64,000 bases of DNA from NCBI GenBank assembly GCA_900239685.1, contig OENT01000210.1:1-64000 (forward strand), read 5' to 3'. This stretch comes from Rotaria macrura. Lineage: Eukaryota; Rotifera; Eurotatoria; Philodinida; Philodinidae. The notes beneath the pieces were generated by a model. The model was not told the DNA's origin, did not search any database, and saw only the letters and a list, made by a program, of their open reading frames with translations. Positions 61,218 through 64,000 of this stretch are shown here, piece after piece; positions within the stretch are counted from its first letter, which is position 1, and each line of letters begins with the position of its first letter. The position numbers were made by a program, and so were the translations under genes.

Positions 61218-64000
61218 TTCATGATGAATGTTGATAAGGAAAAGTTGAACAATAGATAAATTATATCATGCAGCGTTCTTCACTCGAGCTCCAGAGCTAT
61301 TTATATATATATATATTGTTTTATTCATTAATAAAAATAAAATATCGAACTATTAAGATTGATGCAATCGTTTTTCATTCAGTCAAAACATGTGACCTAG
61401 TTAGATTCACCAAACACCCTATTGTTATTTTAGAGTAATACAAAAGATTTCCCTTGAAAATTTCTCTTGTAGCTGATCTAATTTAATTAAATTTTCCATG
61501 ACAATATCATGATTAAAGTCATTAATAGAAAGGAAATCTTTTACAGAGTGCTCCGAATACCGGAACTGTCATGGTATCCCTAAAGTACAACAGACTATAG
61601 TCGACTCTATTGATGATTTAATACTAACATGTTGAGTTTTATCTTCTATAATGCAGAGAAAAAGTCCTACTAGTTGTTATCGCAAACAAATGTTGGAGAT
61701 TAACAAGCATGCTAATAAAAATCTAGCTTCAGCCTCATAGTAAAAATAGAACAGCGATGCCACATTAAATCTATTTTATGACGACAAATCGAATTTAGAT
61801 TTCTGAATGCGATTATATATTACTCAAATCTGTTTGTAATTCAGAAGTAGGTACAAGGATTAATGATTATACATTAGTTATCCTGCAACCGCACTCTGGA
61901 TGTTGTCTTTACATTCGTTCTTGTAATCTAAATTATTATTTTATATTAGAAGACTGCGCTAGATATCGTAATAAATTATTAATTGATAACAAAACTAATT
62001 ATTTAGTTTCGATTAATCAATGAATCGGAAAAAATCTATTGTTTGAACAATATTAGAAATTAAATCAACATTTATGAATAAGAAAGATCACGTAGATCAC
62101 ATTTGTATTATGCTGTAGAACAGAGATAAGGTTTTAGTTGATAGTTAATAAAATGTGATGATTCGAATAGTATCGAGAGCATTGAGTTATCGTCTAGTTA
62201 TCACTTGAATACAACTCATTACACAAACGAGTTATTAATCGGAATAAAACAAAAAAAAAACCAAGTAAAATTATTCATTCTATTTATTTTGTTAAAATTT
62301 GTTATGACTGTACAGAAATTGTCCAGCGAATCAATTGACGCTTTCTCATTCAATCAATATTCACTAGATTTCCCATTGGAGCAATGTTGTGATATTTTTT
62401 TCTATTAATATCAATTAGTCCTCATTTGTCATAGATTAGCAATACACTAGATAAAAGCATTCATAGAAAAATTAATATCAATGAATAATGATTCAGAAGT
62501 AATCTTTTGGAAGTTTGTTATGTGCTATAGAAAAATTCGATTCTACCACTCTATACAGAATGAAAGTATTCACGTTCAGAAATTTTATTTACCGTTTAAA
62601 AAAAATGCTTTCATTACGATAGATTTCATTTCAAAAATAAAATTATTCAATTAATTTACATGGTATTATTAGAATGTTTATAGAGACACATACTTAGATT
62701 GACATACTCCACCAATTATAAACATGTTATAGAAGCAAAACAACCCCAAAATAGATCGATACCTCATACGAAAAAGCATTATAAGGTATCTTTGTTTTTC
62801 TTGCAGTAGATTTATTTAGTTGCAAATGACACTAGTATTTGAACCAAGTCTTTCAATAATGTGTCCGTAATACGTGATCTTGATATGTAACATGAGATTT
62901 CTCAAATCTAAAGAGAAACCGAATTGACATGCACGTCTCGATAAGGAGTCTCGTTTCTAAACATAATGAATTCAATCACTCGTGATCCTGTAAACAATTG
63001 TAATGATGATGAATCTTTAAAAAGAAAAGTATAAGAAACTGTTCACTGAAAGCTTATCGTTAGTGCTAGTGATAATTAACTATTAATAATATCAGTATAA
63101 AATCTAACCCTATAATATCACTATATTGAAAAGCAAATGCATAGATTATTAATATTATTCGAATTTTACTTTGGTCAAACAAAACATCACATAGAAAATT
63201 GAACGAAATTAGCACTATAAAAATGTCTTCACGTTTCTTATTATGTGCAGTTGTCGAGATCATCGCGTCACAAAATATATGGATTTTAGATGCGTAAATC
63301 GAGAACGAAAACTAAATAGTACTAGAGTTTTATTCTACAACAAAATGCAGTATGAAGCACTCGTTTGGGCATTAGGGAAAATGAATGTCGTATAAAAAAA
63401 TGAATAGCTGGCCTGCTACTTAATTGTAATTCTATGAATGGATTTTCTATCAAAGAAACAGGAAGTTCTTGAACTAGTTAGTTGATCAAACATAGGTATA
63501 GCATGAAAAGTAGTCATTTTCAACTACATCACTCTGTATACTCTACCAAAACATGCCGACCGAAATCTAGAAATGCTTTTTAATCAATCGATTTCTAATC
63601 TCAACGATTCACAGTTCACTATCAGTTGTATGACATATGAGCCGATAAAGTAGCGTCTAAAATAATCGTCTTAGTCGAACGCTTTCCTGCACTTTTGGAT
63701 CTCAAAATCATCTGATAACAAAACGACAAGTTTTAATACGTACATTTCGTATCAAAGAAAGTAGACTCGCAAAAGACTAAGTAAATATCATATCTTGATT
63801 GAATCGATTAATTAAGCATACAAAAATGTGACAGTTACATTTGAAGATATATTTTCACACCATCGTTCTTGTTCATACTTGATCGATCTATGATATATTT
63901 TTATTGATATCAGAATTTCAAAGAATTTTTAATCTTATTCAATAAGCCCGTCAATAAAACAATTTCGTATAGAGTGTGATGCAAATTGACACCCATAGAA
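61218..64000. other. No gene seen to the end of the window
   Basis: After the AATAAA at 61330 the sequence is AT-rich with only short frames (62205-62408 on +, 63066-63263 on -) that look like chance. No RNA gene or mobile element was recognised. Confidence 0.5.

Overview
This window is AT-rich nuclear DNA from an animal. Its genes are split by many short introns (mostly 48-85 nt, GT..AG, pyrimidine-rich acceptors), with a few introns of 0.6-2.6 kb, and there is no operon layout. Several proteins are metazoan-specific: a latrophilin-type adhesion GPCR, an opsin, GOPC/PIST, a RASL12-like GTPase and selenoprotein T. The gene at 6028 has a domain I know only from bdelloid rotifer proteins. I therefore infer a bdelloid rotifer, possibly Rotaria-like; this is an inference, not a database result. 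All starts were re-read as ATG and exon chains were checked by reading phase.

Layout. 1-2300: a 750-bp direct duplication carrying pieces of an unidentified minus-strand spliced gene, with a foldback MITE between the copies. 2.3-6.0 kb: gene fragments and candidate exons. 6.0-6.9 kb: the rotifer-type domain gene. 7.58-8.14 kb: a hAT-like MITE with a clear 8-bp target duplication. 8.1-11.6 kb: simple-repeat-rich DNA. 11.7-21.6 kb (+): an 18-exon latrophilin-like receptor, with a 1.4-kb inverted repeat in one intron. 21.9-23.5 kb (-): an opsin, convergent with the receptor and carrying a one-base frame break. 25.6-27.4 kb (-): an ankyrin-repeat protein. 28.4-29.6 kb (-): a one-TM protein of unknown family with one in-frame stop. 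31.1-32.1 kb: a doubtful spliced gene. 32.7-33.5 kb (-): a multipass membrane protein. 36.9-38.7 kb (-): a secreted lysine/aspartate-repeat protein. 39.2-40.0 kb: another inverted-repeat element. 40-45 kb: no gene seen. 45.2-46.3 kb (+): a secreted leucine-rich-repeat-like protein. 46.7-47.9 kb (+): a RASL12-like GTPase. 48.7-49.8 kb (-): a disordered protein. 50.9-53.4 kb (+): two selenoprotein T paralogues. 55.4-58.1 kb (+): GOPC. 60.2-61.2 kb (+): a single-domain soluble adenylyl cyclase-like protein. 61.2-64 kb: no gene seen.

The most notable system is the SELENOT pair. The upstream copy has an in-frame UGA at the redox-active position, followed by a SECIS-like hairpin in its 3' flank. 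The downstream copy has Cys at the same place. The two share a nearly identical block in exon 2, which suggests gene conversion. Other points of interest are the opsin (retinal lysine and ECL2 glutamate kept, DRY replaced by TRL, frame broken), the receptor's non-canonical GPS, and several nested inverted-repeat elements. The genes are functionally diverse and I see no sign that they act as one pathway.
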